Origin: Doris montereyensis | Taxonomy: Eukaryota > Mollusca > Gastropoda > Nudibranchia > Dorididae | NCBI GenBank assembly: GCA_037039925.1 | Contig: JAXRKP010001141.1 | Location: forward strand, 1-64,000 | Direction: 5' to 3' | DNA: 64,000 bases | Part shown: positions 35,001 through 46,848 of the stretch, piece after piece | How the letters are laid out: the number at the start of each line of letters is the position of its first letter | Numbering within the stretch: position 1 is the stretch's first letter | Translations under genes and position numbers: made by a program | Notes under the pieces: generated by a model | Database searches by the model: none | The model's input: only the letters and a program-made list of their open reading frames with translations | What the model was told of the DNA's origin: nothing

Positions 35001-38000
35001 TTTACCTTTAGCCATACAGGACACTGGTTTGTCACATACTTTACCTCTAGCCAGACAGGACACTGGTGTGTCACATACTTTACCTCTAGCCAGACAGGAC
35101 ACTGGTGTGTCACATACTTTACCTCTAGCCAGATATGACACTGGTTTGTCACATACTTTACCTTTAGCCAGACAGGACACTGGTTTGTCACACTGGTCTG
35201 TCACATACTTTACCTCTAGCCAGACAGGACACTGGTTTGTCACATACTTTACCTCCTAGCCAGACAGGACACTGGTTTGTCACATACTTTACCTCTAGCC
35301 AGACAGGACACTGGTTTGTCATACTTTACCTCTAGCCAGACAGGACACTGGTTTGTCACATACTTTACCTCTAGCCAGACAGGACACTGGTTTGTCACAT
35401 ACTTTACCTCTAGCCAGACAGGACACTGGTTTGTCAATGTCACATACTTTACCTTACCTCTAGCCAGACAGGACACTGGTTTGTCACATACTTTACCTCT
35501 AGCCAGACAGGACACTGGTTTGTCAAATACTTTACCTCTAGCCAGACAGGACACTGGTTTGTCAATGTCACATGCTTTACCTCTAGCCAGACAGGACACT
35601 GGTTTGTCACATACTTTACCTCTAGCCAGACATGACACTGGTTTGTCACATTTTCTACCTCTAGCCATACAGGACACTGGTTTGTCACATACTTTACCTT
35701 TAGCCAGACAGGACACTGGTTTGTCACATTTTCTACCTCTAGCCATACAGGACACTGGTTTGTCACATACTTTACCTCTAGCCAGACATGACACTGGTTT
35801 GTCACATACTTTACCTTTAGCCAGACAGGACACTGGTTTGTCACATACTTTACCTTTAGCCCAGACATGACACTGGTTTGTCACATACTTTACCTTTAGC
35901 CAGACATGACACTGGTTTGTCACATTTTTTACCTCTAGCCAGACACTGGTTTGTCACATTTTTTACCTCTAGCCAGACAGGACACTGGTTTGTCACTTTA
36001 TGTTTTTACCTTTAGCCAGATGGGACACTGGTTTGTCACATACTTTACCTTTAGCCAGACAGGACACTGGTTTGTCACATACTTTACCTTTAGCCAGACA
36101 GGACGCTGGTTTGTCACATACTTTACCTCTAGACAGGACACTGGTTTGACACCTCTGGACACTGGTTTTGTCACATACTTTACCTTTAGCCAGACAGGAC
36201 ACTGGTTTGTCACATACTTTACCTTTAGCCAGACATGACACTGGTTTGTCACATACTTTACCTTTAGACCAGACATGACACTGGTTTGTCACATACTTTA
36301 CCTTTAGCCAGACAGGACACTGATTTGTCACATACTTTACCTTTAGCCAGACATGACACTGGTTTGTCACATACTTTACCTTTAGCCAGACATGACACTG
36401 GTTTGTCACATACTTTACCTTTAGCCAGACAGGACGCTGGTTTGTCACATACTTTACCTCTAGCCAGACATGACACTGGTTTGTCACATACTTTACCTTT
36501 AGCCAGACAGGACACTGGTTTGTCACATACTTTACCTTTAGCCAGACAGGACACTGGTTTGTCACATACTTTACCTCTAGCCAGACAGGACACTGGTTTG
36601 TCACATACTTTACCTCTAGCCAGACAGGACACTGGTTTGTCACATACTTTACCTCTAGCCAGACAGGACACTGGTTTGTCACATACTTTACCTCTAGCCA
36701 GACAGGACACTGGTTTGTCACATTTCTACCTCTAGCCAGACAGGACACTGGTTTGTCACATTTTTACCTCTAGCCAGACAGGACACTGGTTTGTCACATA
36801 CTTTACCTCTAGCCAGACAGGACACTGGTTTGTCACATTTTACCTCTAGCCAGACAGGACACTGGTTTGTCACATTTTTACCTCTAGCCAGACATGACAC
36901 TGGTTTGTCACATTTTTACCTCTAGCCAGACATGACACTGGTTTGTCACATTTTTACCTCTAGCCAGACATGACACTGGTTTGTCACATTTTTACCTCTA
37001 GCCAGACATGACACTGGTTTGTCACATTTTTACCTCTAGCCAGACATGACACTGGTTTGTCAGGACACTGGTTTGTCACATTTTTACCTCTAGCCACTGG
37101 TTTGTCATTTTTACCTCTAGACATGACACTGGTTTGTCACATTTTCTACCTCTAGCCAGACAGGACACTGGTTTGTCACATTTTTTACCTCTAGCCAGAC
37201 ATGACACTGGTTTGTCACATTTAGCCAAACAGACACTACTGGCTTGTCACATCTAGCCAGACAGGACACTGGTTTGTCACATTTTTTACCTCTAGCCAGA
37301 CAGGACACTGGTTTGTCACATTTTTTACCTCTAGCCAGACATGACACTGGTTTGTCATTTCTACCTCTAGCCAGACAGGACACTGGTTTGTCACATTTAC
37401 CTCTAGCCAGACAGGACACTGGTTTGTCACATTTTACCTCTTTAGACAGGATGCTCGTTTGTCACATTTTTTACCTCTAGCCATACAGGAGACTGGTTTG
37501 TCACATTTTTACCTCTAGCCAGACAGGACACTGGTTTGTCACATGTTTTTACCTCTAGCCAGACAGGACACTGGTCTGTCACATTTTTTACCTCTAGCCA
37601 GACAGGACACTGGTTTGTCACATGTTTTTACCTCTAGCCAGACAGGACACTGGTTTGTCACATTTTTTACCTCTAGCCAGACAGGACACTGGTTTGTTAC
37701 ATTTTTGACCTCTAGCCAGACAGGACACTGGTCTGTCACATACTTTACCTTTAGCCAGACATGACACTGGTTTGTCAAATACTTTACCTTTAGCCAAACA
37801 GTACACTGGCTTGTCGCATACTTTACCTCTAGCCAGACAGGATGCTCGTTTGTCACATTTTTTACCTCTAGCCAGACAGGACACTGGTTTGTCACATGTT
37901 TTTACCTCTAGCCAGATGGGAAACTGGCTTGTCACATACTTTACCTCTAGCCAGACAGGACACTGATTTGTCGCATACTTCACCTTTACCTCTAACCAAC

Positions 38001-38010
38001 AGGTCTGTAG
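35001..38010. repeat. 39 bp minisatellite, about 75 units, directly upstream of CUTC
   Basis: The consensus unit is TTTACCTCTAGCCAGACAGG, then ACACTGGTTTGTCACATAC: 39 bp, or 13 codons. Units are head to tail with no unique spacers. A variant class (CATTTTTACC or CATTTTTTACC, 36-39 bp) fills most of about 36720-37720; the CATACTTTACC class dominates on either side. Other variants: C/T before AGCC, GACATGAC for GACAGGAC, and partial units near 35190, 35440, 36140 and 37090. Because 39 is divisible by 3, several frames stay open (VCDKPVSCLARGK and others). The array ends 28 bp before the CUTC ATG. Confidence 0.97.
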
Positions 38011-38037
38011 GAATATTGAGGGAAGAAAACAGAAGAC

Positions 38038-38089
38038 ATGGAAGTGTGTGTTGATTCGGCTCGCTCAGCAATAAATGCACAGGATGGAG
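38038..38089 (+). CDS. CUTC: CUTC exon 1
   Basis: 17 codons plus one base, MEVCVDSARSAINAQDG, donor GTAGAT. The MEVCVDS start matches the first beta strand of CutC proteins. It begins 28 bp after the minisatellite array, so the array lies in the promoter, 5' UTR or an upstream intron. Confidence 0.9.
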
Positions 38090-41000
38090 GTAGATGTTTA
38101 TGCCTTTTTTTTGGCATACATTTTAATTTCTTATATTTTTTCAGCTGTGAACGAACAGGATAATAAACTGTAAAAGAAATTAAATCCATTAAATATGTGA
38201 CTTAAATGGGTACTACTAGCTCATAAAAGTGGTTCTTCAAATCTTTGAGTCTACTCCAGTGTGTGCTAATGCGCTTTGATTTTGTATCATTTGTCACTTT
38301 GTAGTTCATAAATCAATGTGACCTTCAATTCAGTTTAGTTATGATTTGGGAATCTTTATTTCAGGAGCATCAAGACTCGAACTGTGTGCCAATCTTACAG
38401 AGGGTGGAATAACACCAAGTTTAGGTAAGTAAATTTCTAATAGAATAAAGTGTAAGGGGCATGAGGGAGGGAGGGGCTGCTGTTATTGTCACGAAGAGGT
38501 GAACAAAGCATGAATTTTGTGCAAGTAAAAGAACTTCAATCATTTTAATTATGATGAGAATTGAATTTATCACTATATATCACAAAAACTCTAGTCATCG
38601 GAATTGAAACTTTTGATTATCTGTGCAGACAGATTTCCAGTACATTATGTTAACTTTTGTTACATTCCATATGGTTTCTTGAGTTATGGTTTATGAACAA
38701 TCTTACTGATTAATCTAATGTGAGAAGCAACAATAAGTGACAACTCTCCCATAGAAGACGGAACAGATACATGATGTTCCGGGTATAACCCTTTATGAGA
38801 AACAAACAGGCAATGATTAAAATCTATGTATATAACAATAAACACAGAGAAATACCAAGAAAAATAAGAGATGTGGCAATGTATTCTAACTAGGTGGCCT
38901 TATAAACTACCAGAGCAAATACAACAGGGGAATGAAGTCAGAAGTATTCACTTGACCGCTTTGTGTGGAGGATGTTTTAATGAGTCATCATTTATTGACT
39001 TGACGAACACAATGGAGACAAATCTGACTAAAGATCATTTTTGTTGCGGATCACAGCATCATTTTGGGGGGGGGGGGGCTCAAGTGACAAGTGCTCATGA
39101 CTGACACTGAGCTTTACATGAAATTTTACTAGATGGCCAGTGTTGCTTCATGCTTCATCTTATTCTGTTTTGCACACTCACTCTAGAGACATACAATCCT
39201 TTACGTATATTAGATACGATTATCACAAGCACTAGTGCTTTTCATGAAGCATATTGAAGGTAGGAGTATTCATTTTGAAAAATCGAGGCTAGTAGTACAG
39301 TTGTATATTTAAGGAAAATTTAATATCCTAAAATCCTTTTTTATATTTATAAAAGCATGTATTGTTACGAAGTATGTGTTTTAATAGTGTGTACATGTAT
39401 ATGGCAGAGATTAATGCATTAAAATATGTGTTTCCCAATATGTTAACTTATATCTGTTGCTACATTCCACATGGTTTCTTGAGTTATGGTTTATGAACAA
39501 TCTTACTGAATAATATAATGTGGTAATCCTTAATGGATTGCAGGAGATGATGTATGAATTCAACTGTGGAGCACATTTTCCTGTCTTTATCAATGTAGGG
39601 AAATGAATTTACAAAAATGGCACTTAAGATACAATGCCCTGCAATTCAAAAACAAGAAAACAGATCTGTCAATGATCATTTTACAAAGCTTTTTTTTTAG
39701 ATCTTGTTGCTAACAAATTTTCAAAATGAAATTTCCAGTTCAATATTGTTCCTTCAACATTTCAATGTGTCAGATGTATTGTAAAAACGGTAGTGAAATG
39801 AGAAAGATAACTCTTCTGTGACTGTTGTCCATTATAAAATCGCTTATGCCCCTTGATAATATGTCTTTAAATGACTAACTACTTATTGTCAATCATTAAA
39901 GCACCAGAGTAGTTTTTCTCCCATGCTAAATGCTGTGACTTTAAGCTTTCATTTTAACAAATAGATAAGTATCTCACCTTTTGCTACGAGTATCTCTATA
40001 AATTAGTATAAATACATGTTTAAATAAATGAATATAATATGTTCTCTTTTTGCCTTTTCTAGGCTTGTTGAAAATTGTGAAAAGTCAAGTATCAATTCCT
40101 GTGTTTGTTATGATCCGTCCACGACCTGGTGATTTCTGCTACAATGATATGGAAATGTCTGTGATGAAGGAAGACATAAAGACAATGAAACAGCAGGGAG
40201 CTAATGGATTTGTCTTAGGAATTTTGAATGCGTAAATGCTTAATTGACTAAAGATTTATGATGAAGGTAGTTTGGCTATCATTAAACAATTGCGCATATT
40301 ATTTGCAGTTTACGTGAGACAAACTTGCTCATCACTTACTTAACTCTATAGTCTGCTCTTTTCCTTCGTTTATAGATTTTCTTTAAAGATTAGACATTAA
40401 AGCTGGTACAGCATCTAATTCTATCTGAGTCATGAATTCCAATAGGGGCTGTATTTTTATTTGATTTTACTCACATCCCCAGCTAAGACTAAGGTGATCT
40501 TGGGGATTTTAGTAGGATCAAGGGATCTTTAACATGCACAGAATGTTGTGCTCTGCACACAGGACCTCCTTTTTATGGCCCTTCTCCGATGGGACTAGGC
40601 GAAGATCCAACTACCTGAACCAGGGGAGTAGCTTTTGCTCCAAAAAAAACAGAATTTTTTCCTACCGCCACCAAGGCTTGAACCCATGACCTTTTGATTG
40701 AGAGGCCAACACCTTGCCTTTGGACTACCAAGTCCCTATAACGGTCAGTATCCAGGAGAGTTTGAAAGCATTTTCTTAGAGATGACCTCAACGATCGTTG
40801 ATGATGGTTTGATTAATTATTTTTTTCTTTATTTGAAATGTCGAATAGGTTTTCTCAAATGCGTTGATTCCATTCATTTGTTCTTCTACTACTTCTATAC
40901 GATAACAAGGTTTAATTTGAAAATAATTATTTTTTTCACTTCAGGTTTGTTTAGAATTTTGCACTGTGTGGTTTAGTATCTTTATATTCAGTTATTGAAA

Positions 41001-43405
41001 CTTTGTTTGTATGTCTTTGAGAAACATTTTATGCTTAATTTTTCAGGGACGGCTCAGTTGATCAAAAGAAATGTCAAGAGCTGTTAGGTGAGAGTACGAA
41101 ATAAAGATGGATTAAGATTGAGGAAAAACACCTAAGTATTGATAGAAAGTGCTTAGGTATTTGAAAGAATGACATAAGAATATTAATCCTCATTTTCAAG
41201 TCCTATCTTTTATTTTTAATCATACAACATCATACAATTCACCTCATTAACATATAAACAAAATCATGTCGAAGTTTAAACTGTATTAAGAATATTCAGA
41301 TTAATTTAAAGCATTAAATATTAGGATTTATAATAGGAGTAGGAGAGATGAAAGTATCGGAGGAGTAAAGTTTGAATACTAAGGAATATTGCCATTTCAT
41401 TTGTTTGGTTTGTAACATTGATTTTATTAAATAAGTTCGTTGTTTAATCATGTTTTATGCCACTATTTCTTTCAAGATGAAGTCAAACCATTGCCTGCAA
41501 CTTTTCATAGAGGTAAATCTACACTATAGTTTTTTTTTGTAATGTGTTATAGGGCTAGTCATATCTTTAAAATTGTTATGCCCCATGAAGTGACTAGACA
41601 TTATGTTGTCTGTTTTGGGATTTTTTCATATTTATATAAAGGTGCCGTTGGTGGCTGAGTGGTTAGGCTGCTGGACTTAGGACCATGAGGTCCCAGGTTT
41701 GAATCCTGGCAAAGTAAGGCCCGACGTTGTGTTCTTTAGTCTTAACACACACTTTCCCCACTCAACACAGGTGTAAATGGGTATAAGCACTATATTGGTA
41801 GAAATGATTATCATCAGCCTAACGTCCTGTCCAGGAATTGATTATTATCACCTGTTCTGCTATTTCGCTATCGAAACTGTGCAAAGTTCTGGCTCTATAG
41901 GCCGTAATGGCCCATGAAGGAACCTTACTTATTTTTTATATTTTTATAAGGACATAATGTAAGGGTTCTGGATTAAAACAAAATTATGTATGGACAGGAA
42001 GGATATTTTTTATTAATTTAAATTTGTATTTCACTTTCAGCTATTTGTATTCTTCATCTAAGAAATTCATGTATCTTTTATACAGTAACAATCAAAACAA
42101 TTATTCATTTCCCTATCTTCAGCCATTGATGTAAGCAAGGACGTAATGGAATCCTTATCAGTTATTGTGAGTCTTGGATTTCAAAGAGTTCTCTCCAGCG
42201 GCGGATGTCGTAGTGCTCCGGAGGGCATGGCTGTTTTAGAAAGAATGATTGAAAAGGTGATTTTATCAGTTTGTTGATTTATGTTTAGCTGCATAGTCCA
42301 ACCTCTGAGATGACCTCAAGGATTTTTGGTAGGATTTTAAATTTTGCCCACACTGCCCTTTAATGTGCACAAAGTGGTGTTCTGCACATGGGATCGCCTT
42401 TTTACCATCTATTTTTGATGGCACTTTGTGTTTATTTACCTCCCTGAAGAAGGGGAGTAGGTTTTGCCTGAAAAACTTGAAAAAGTTTTTCAACCTGTCA
42501 TTGAGGCATGAACCAACTACATTTCGATTGAAAGGCAGACACCTTACTCTGGACCGTCAAGTACCCCCCCCCCCCCTCAAACACACACACACTAGGAAAA
42601 GACCTAAAGGGATGGTTAAATTCTTTTATTAATTATTGTTACTTCTTTTAATTGTGAGTTTATCTGTATTGTTTTGTTGATTTTTTTGGGGGAGGGGGCT
42701 GGTTTTTTTAGAATTTGATTTTCTTGTTCTGCAGTGTTTTCCTTTTTTCTCTTGACTTCTGTTGTTCCGAGGAGGTTTGTTTGCTTTGTTTTGGGTTCGT
42801 TTTTGAACCATCACCAACTTTAAGTTCATTTATTTACTCACTGCCAATACCAGCATGTATAAACCATCAAGTAATTTGGTCTTTAGACTGATCTTTGCGC
42901 AACCTGACGCCTCTCATTTTCGCATTCCATATTTTATTCTACTTTTTATTGCCAATACATTTCAATGTTGGTATTTTCTCCATATATATATGTGTATCAT
43001 GTATACAGTATAACAACCATGTTACACCCCAGATGATACAGAGTAGGGACAAAAATGAGATTAAGCCAGTATTCGATACTGAGGTTACACATGTGGGCAT
43101 AAACCCAGGCGACCTAAGACTAATCAGAGAAGGCCGTGTAACCTAGTTAAGGGCTGTCTGAGATTGAGTCTGATGCGCCAGCCCATGCGTTGTGAGTGAG
43201 GGTTCCAACTCTACAAGACTAGATACTTTGCACAATAATTTAAATCTCACATAGATCTACATCCAAGATCTAACAAGCCTTTTGACGTGCATTTGTGCCG
43301 GGCAGATTTAGATCTAGATTCTAGATATATTTAGTGAATGACAAATCCTTAAATTTGAGAGAGAGAGAGAGAGAGAGAGGAGGAGGGAGAAAGAGGGATA
43401 CAGAC

Positions 43406-43451
<46 letters not shown>

Positions 43452-46400
43452 CAGACAGACAGATAGAGAGCAACTATATTAAGATCTAGATTTTGTTAAT
43501 GAAAATGAGTTTTAATGAAATTTGATGGCAAAACTGTTTAACTTAATTTCAAGATGATACTGTTAAAAACAGAAATAAGAACATTGCATTCTTGTGGGGG
43601 GGGGGACAGACTGACAAAAACGCAGACAGACAGAGAAAGAGAGATAAACGGATATAGAGCCACTTAATAGGGAGTTTTAATCAAATTTATGATGGCACAA
43701 AATGTGTACTCGACAGTGGACAGGTAAGCACATGTACATGGATTAGGCGGGGCCGCCCTCCACGAGTCTCCGCTGCCTTGCAGGCGGGTCTTGATTGACC
43801 AAAGGCTAAGTGAGTTAACTCTGACAGAAAACAACCTGCTGCCTCGCAGGCCGGTTTTGGTTGACCAAAGGCTAAGGAGTTAACCCTGACAGAAAATAAC
43901 AACCTGTTGCCTTGCAGGCTAGTCTTGGATGCCCAAAGGCTAAGGGGGGTTAACCCTGACTTAAACTAACAAGGCCCGGCAGGGGGCCTCAAGGCGGCAG
44001 CCCCACCATCTACCTAGGGTACAGTGGGCTAATCCCTGTCTATACAAAACAAACTGATTTAATGTATTAAATATGATGATATACCCGGATTGAACTTTCG
44101 AAGGCGACTCTGGAAAAGAACACGGACTGTGATTTTTGGAACATGGAATATAATATTAGGGCAATAAATGGAAAAGAGCTAGAATTAGCTGAAGCAATGG
44201 AGAAGTTCAGGGTAGACATTTTGGCCATTGCAGAGGCAGAGGAAGGGAGGCAAAGAATAGAGAGTGTAGAGCCAAATCATGCTTTAATCTTCTCAGGAGT
44301 GGGTGTCAGAGATGGAGCGGGGAGTGGGCCTCCTGATGCATGGAAGGAAAGAAGGGCTACTAGAAAAATGGAAATGTATAAGCCCACGGCTATTACAAAA
44401 AATACAGGTAAATATTAAACTAAAAAGGAAGAGAAATTAAATTATTAGTAGCTTATGGACCAAACGAAGATGCCACCAAAGACGAAAAAGATATCTTCAA
44501 AAACGATTTACAAATGGCTGAAGAGAATCTCAAACCCAAACAGGAACAGGTGCCAGACAACTGGAGAATGAGAACAGTGATACCAATACATGGGAGTATT
44601 GGGAGGGGATCAACTGTGGAATGCTCGAACTATGGAGGGATATCACTGCTTAGCATGCCAGGAAAAGTGTATGCCGGGATTCTGGAAATAAGACTAGGGC
44701 AAAAGAGTGGAGAATCGGATTGAAGAAACACTAGGGTGGACTTGGACCAGGAAGAAGTGTACAAGACCACATATTTACAATTAGACAGATTGTGGAAAAG
44801 TTCCTTGAGAAAAACATTGACTTGCACCTGTGTTTTGTTGACTTAGAGGGGGCGTTTGGCACTGTGAGGAAAGTGGGCTGTGGTATTCCTTGAACTTGAA
44901 AGAACACAATGTGGAGCAAAGTTTGATGGAAGCCATTGGAGGTTTGTACAGTGGACCAGCGTATGCATTGAGAGTGGCTGAAAATTTATCTGAAGAATTT
45001 GGTATAGATGTGGGAATAGGGCAGGGTTGTATGCTGGGTCCTCTTTTGTTTATCACATTTGTGGATTCAGTCACAAAGGCATCCTCAGGGATGAAGAAAA
45101 TGAATGTGGGTGTGTAAAGGCTCAGGTCGGTAGATCTGACACTGATATTAGTGATATGAAACAATAATAGTCAAGCTGGGCTAGATCTAGATCCTTACAG
45201 AGGTGACTGATATTAAAGTGAGGGGAATTATTTTGACTAAATCTAGATCTAGATCCTTACAGAGGTGACTGATATTAAAGTGAGGGGAATTATTTTGACT
45301 GAATGTCGATCTAGAGATGGGGACGACAGTGTCCTGCTGATTCAATCCAGAACAATTTAAGAAGTATACAGTAAATTAAATAATCCAAGCCTAATGAAGA
45401 GGCCATCAATGCCACACACGTTTCAAATGTGGTGTCTCTAAACACAGGTCAACGAATTGACATTATTTATTGACCACGGTACACAGTGACAGCTTAATCT
45501 TCTTTTTATGGCGTTTCCAAAAACACGTTCAACAGTTTTATCCCACTCTGTCAATACTGTACGAAAACTTGATTCATCATTAATTTTAAAGAAAATGTAC
45601 GATTTAACTTCTATTTTTATCCCTTAGTCACTCATTGTCTTTTTTTCTTTTTTTCTTTTGTCATTTCAGTTTGGAGGGGAAATAATAGTAATGCCTGGTG
45701 AGAGAAAAATTTCCAGTGTACTTTAGTTTTATTTATTTATCACTCAGCACGATAAGGTGTTACTATTGTAGTTGTGAGATAAGCTACTGTCCTCACTACT
45801 CAGACTAAATCTTCATCGGTGGAATCGTTTTTTTTCCATGTAACAACTATCACTAGTATCACCTTACTACAGGTAGGTCGGGCCTAGAACTTAATAATAA
45901 TGTCATTGAAGACAATGTGCAAAGATGAATGTCAATTGTCTGCTGTCATTGTCATAATGGGATGGCCATTTCTCTAAAGACCGACTACATGAGTCAAAAC
46001 TTTTACTTTCAGCAAATAGTGCCAAATCCAACATGAATCAGATACTAGCAAACACTTTTAGAAGATCACAGATCCAGGAATCCACCTTAAACTTACTGTA
46101 TGAGAACAGCTTAAACAGGCTGTTAAGCATGAATGGTCACATCCTCAATCATCAATTATTGTCACAGGCACTCATTCTACCCTAGTACAGTAAGAAGACT
46201 GTGGAGTAAATTGCCAACAAATTTTTAACTAAGCAGTAATTTTTATTTGAATATTTTGGAAAAAGATATTTTTAAAAATATACATACACTGTACAGAAGT
46301 ACTCACATTCATATTTTCTATGCAAAACTATGTCAGTTTCAAAAGAATCATTACAAATAATGTAAACCATGACTCTAATTTTTCAATGCTTTATGTTCCA

Positions 46401-46636
46401 ATTTTAAAGGTGGTGGCATAAATGCTGATAATGTAAACACTCTTCTGAAATGTGGAGCCAAAGAATTTCATGGAAGTGCCAGTGAATGTGTTCAGTCGCC
46501 AATGGTTTATAGACATCCACATATCTACTTCAGTTCAAACACACAAAATGAACATGTTGTCAGAGAAACGTCTGCAGAAAAAGTGCATGCTTTGATCAAG
46601 ATTTCAGATTCCTTTTGGAATAAAAACAAAGATTAG
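38038..46636 (+). CDS. CUTC: CUTC, CutC-family copper homeostasis protein (8 exons)
   Basis: CutC proteins are TIM-barrel, copper-binding proteins of cytosol and nucleus. Coding exons: 38038-38089, 38365-38424, 40063-40231, 41047-41087, 41477-41512, 42123-42256, 45670-45697, 46410-46636. All have GT-AG borders and matching phases, giving 747 bp and 248 residues (human about 273). Landmarks in order: MEVCVDSARSAINA (strand 1), GASRLELCANLTEGGITPS, IPVFVMIRPRPGDFCY, KPLPATFHRA, FQRVLSSGG, EIIVMPGGGI and KEFHGSA. An in-frame TGA lies 21 bp before the ATG, so this is the first possible start. Stop is TAG 46634-46636, with AATAAA 8 bp on. No frame damage, in contrast to COX15. Confidence 0.95.
38365..38424 (+). 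CDS. CUTC: CUTC exon 2
   Basis: 60 bp after acceptor TTTCAG. Encodes ASRLELCANLTEGGITPSL, the conserved ADRIELC-x-x-L-x-EGGxTPS motif of the family; donor GTAAGT. Confidence 0.95.
38425..40062 (+). other. CUTC intron 2 with an internal direct repeat
   Basis: GGTTTCTTGAGTTATGGTTT at about 38672 recurs at about 39473, both continuing ATGAACAATCTTACTGA. A CGGGTATAACCCTTTATGAG piece at 38779 belongs to the family seen twice at 49270-49650. Confidence 0.7.
40063..40231 (+). CDS. CUTC: CUTC exon 3
   Basis: 169 bp after acceptor TTTTCTAG. Encodes IPVFVMIRPRPGDFCYND, the family signature, then KEDIKTMKQQGANGFVLGIL; donor GTAAAT. Confidence 0.96.
40446..40738 (-). mobile_element. SINE family A, near-complete copy in CUTC intron 3
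   Basis: On the minus strand: head ending with B-box GGGTTCAAGCC, body GTCCCATCGGAGAAGGGCC, block GTTAAAGATCCCTTGATC, tail CAAATAAAAA. Best copy for building a family consensus. Confidence 0.8.
41047..41087 (+). CDS. CUTC: CUTC exon 4
   Basis: 41 bp micro-exon, acceptor TTTTTCAG, donor GTGAGA. Encodes DGSVDQKKCQELL, in phase with exons 3 and 5. Confidence 0.88.
41477..41512 (+). CDS. CUTC: CUTC exon 5
   Basis: 36 bp micro-exon, acceptor TTTCAAG, donor GTAAAT. Encodes EVKPLPATFHR, containing the conserved TFHRA motif completed by exon 6. Confidence 0.9.
41641..41935 (+). mobile_element. SINE family B, full-length copy in CUTC intron 5
   Basis: tRNA-like head with A-box TGGCTGAGTGG (about 41652-41662) and B-box GGTTTGAATCC (41696-41706), the leucine/serine-type pattern. 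The body has CTAACGTCCTGTCCAGGAAT and the end GGCCGTAATGGCC. Confidence 0.8.
42123..42256 (+). CDS. CUTC: CUTC exon 6
   Basis: 134 bp. Encodes IDVSKDVMESLSVIVSLGFQ and RVLSSGGCRSAPEGMAVLER; the LGFxRVLxSGG motif is typical of the barrel; donor GTGATT. Confidence 0.95.
42268..42572 (-). mobile_element. SINE family A, diverged copy in CUTC intron 6
   Basis: Same block order as 40446-40738 but with many substitutions; the 5' edge ends in a C run followed by CA repeats (42565-42595). Confidence 0.65.
43355..43455. repeat. GA microsatellite with ATACAGACAGACAG islands
   Basis: (GA)n broken by two ATACAGACAGACAG inserts. Confidence 0.93.
43715..45120 (+). pseudogene. RTE-like LINE with internal deletion, in CUTC intron 6
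   Basis: Leader with three ~63 bp repeat units (43770-43960), then GCAGCCCCACCATCTACCTA. Endonuclease start [20 protein letters not shown] at about 44160, cut off near 44540, and joined directly to RT at about 44550: VPDNWRMRTVIPIHG, CSNYGGISLLSMPGKVYAGI. Then FVDLEGAFGTVRK and IGQGCMLGPLLFITFVDS, after which it stops. The catalytic Tyr-x-Asp-Asp region is absent. Same family as 9240-10805 and 18640-20480. Confidence 0.85.
45180..45310. repeat. Recent tandem duplication of about 58 bp
   Basis: CTAGATCCTTACAGAGGTGA followed by CTGATATTAAAGTGAGGGGA and ATTATTTTGACT occurs twice in a row (45185 and 45247) with almost no differences. Confidence 0.9.
45670..45697 (+). CDS. CUTC: CUTC exon 7
   Basis: 28 bp micro-exon FGGEIIVMP, acceptor ATTTCAG, donor GTGAGA, in phase with exon 8 to give VMPGGGI. 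Confidence 0.9.
46410..46636 (+). CDS. CUTC: CUTC exon 8 (last)
   Basis: Starts after TTTTAAAG and encodes GGINADNVNTLLKCGAKEFH, completing VMPGGGI, and ends at TAG. C-terminal residues are lineage-variable. Confidence 0.95.
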
Positions 46637-46643
46637 AATACAA

Positions 46644-46649
46644 AATAAA
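46644..46649 (+). terminator. CUTC polyadenylation signal
   Basis: AATAAA eight bases after the CUTC stop codon; implies a very short 3' UTR unless a later site is used. Confidence 0.6.
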
Positions 46650-46783
46650 AGCATATTTTCAGTTTGTTGTTTTTTTTGTTGATGTTGTTTCACTTCCTCG
46701 TGTTGGCAGTCATCATTGATAAGTTTGGTTATTTTTACCCATGTTCCATTACTCTACAACTGTGTAAGATTCAGGATTTCAGG

Positions 46784-46787
<4 letters not shown>

Positions 46788-46848
<61 letters not shown>

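Noticed and set aside
34967..38000. Repeat proteins of 60-250 codons (VCDKPVSCLARGK, TNQCPVWLEVKYV, SHTLPLARQDTGL)
   Set aside because: All frames of a 39 bp minisatellite with a unit divisible by three; open on both strands, so not evidence of coding.
35001..38010. CRISPR-like array
   Set aside because: Units are contiguous with no unique spacers, and the DNA is eukaryotic; it is a minisatellite.
41641..41710. tRNA-Leu/Ser gene
   Set aside because: Head of SINE family B; the same head-body unit recurs at 16862-17110 and 18068-18325.
44730..45164. Minus-strand frames opposite the LINE
   Set aside because: Antisense shadows of the reverse transcriptase on the plus strand.
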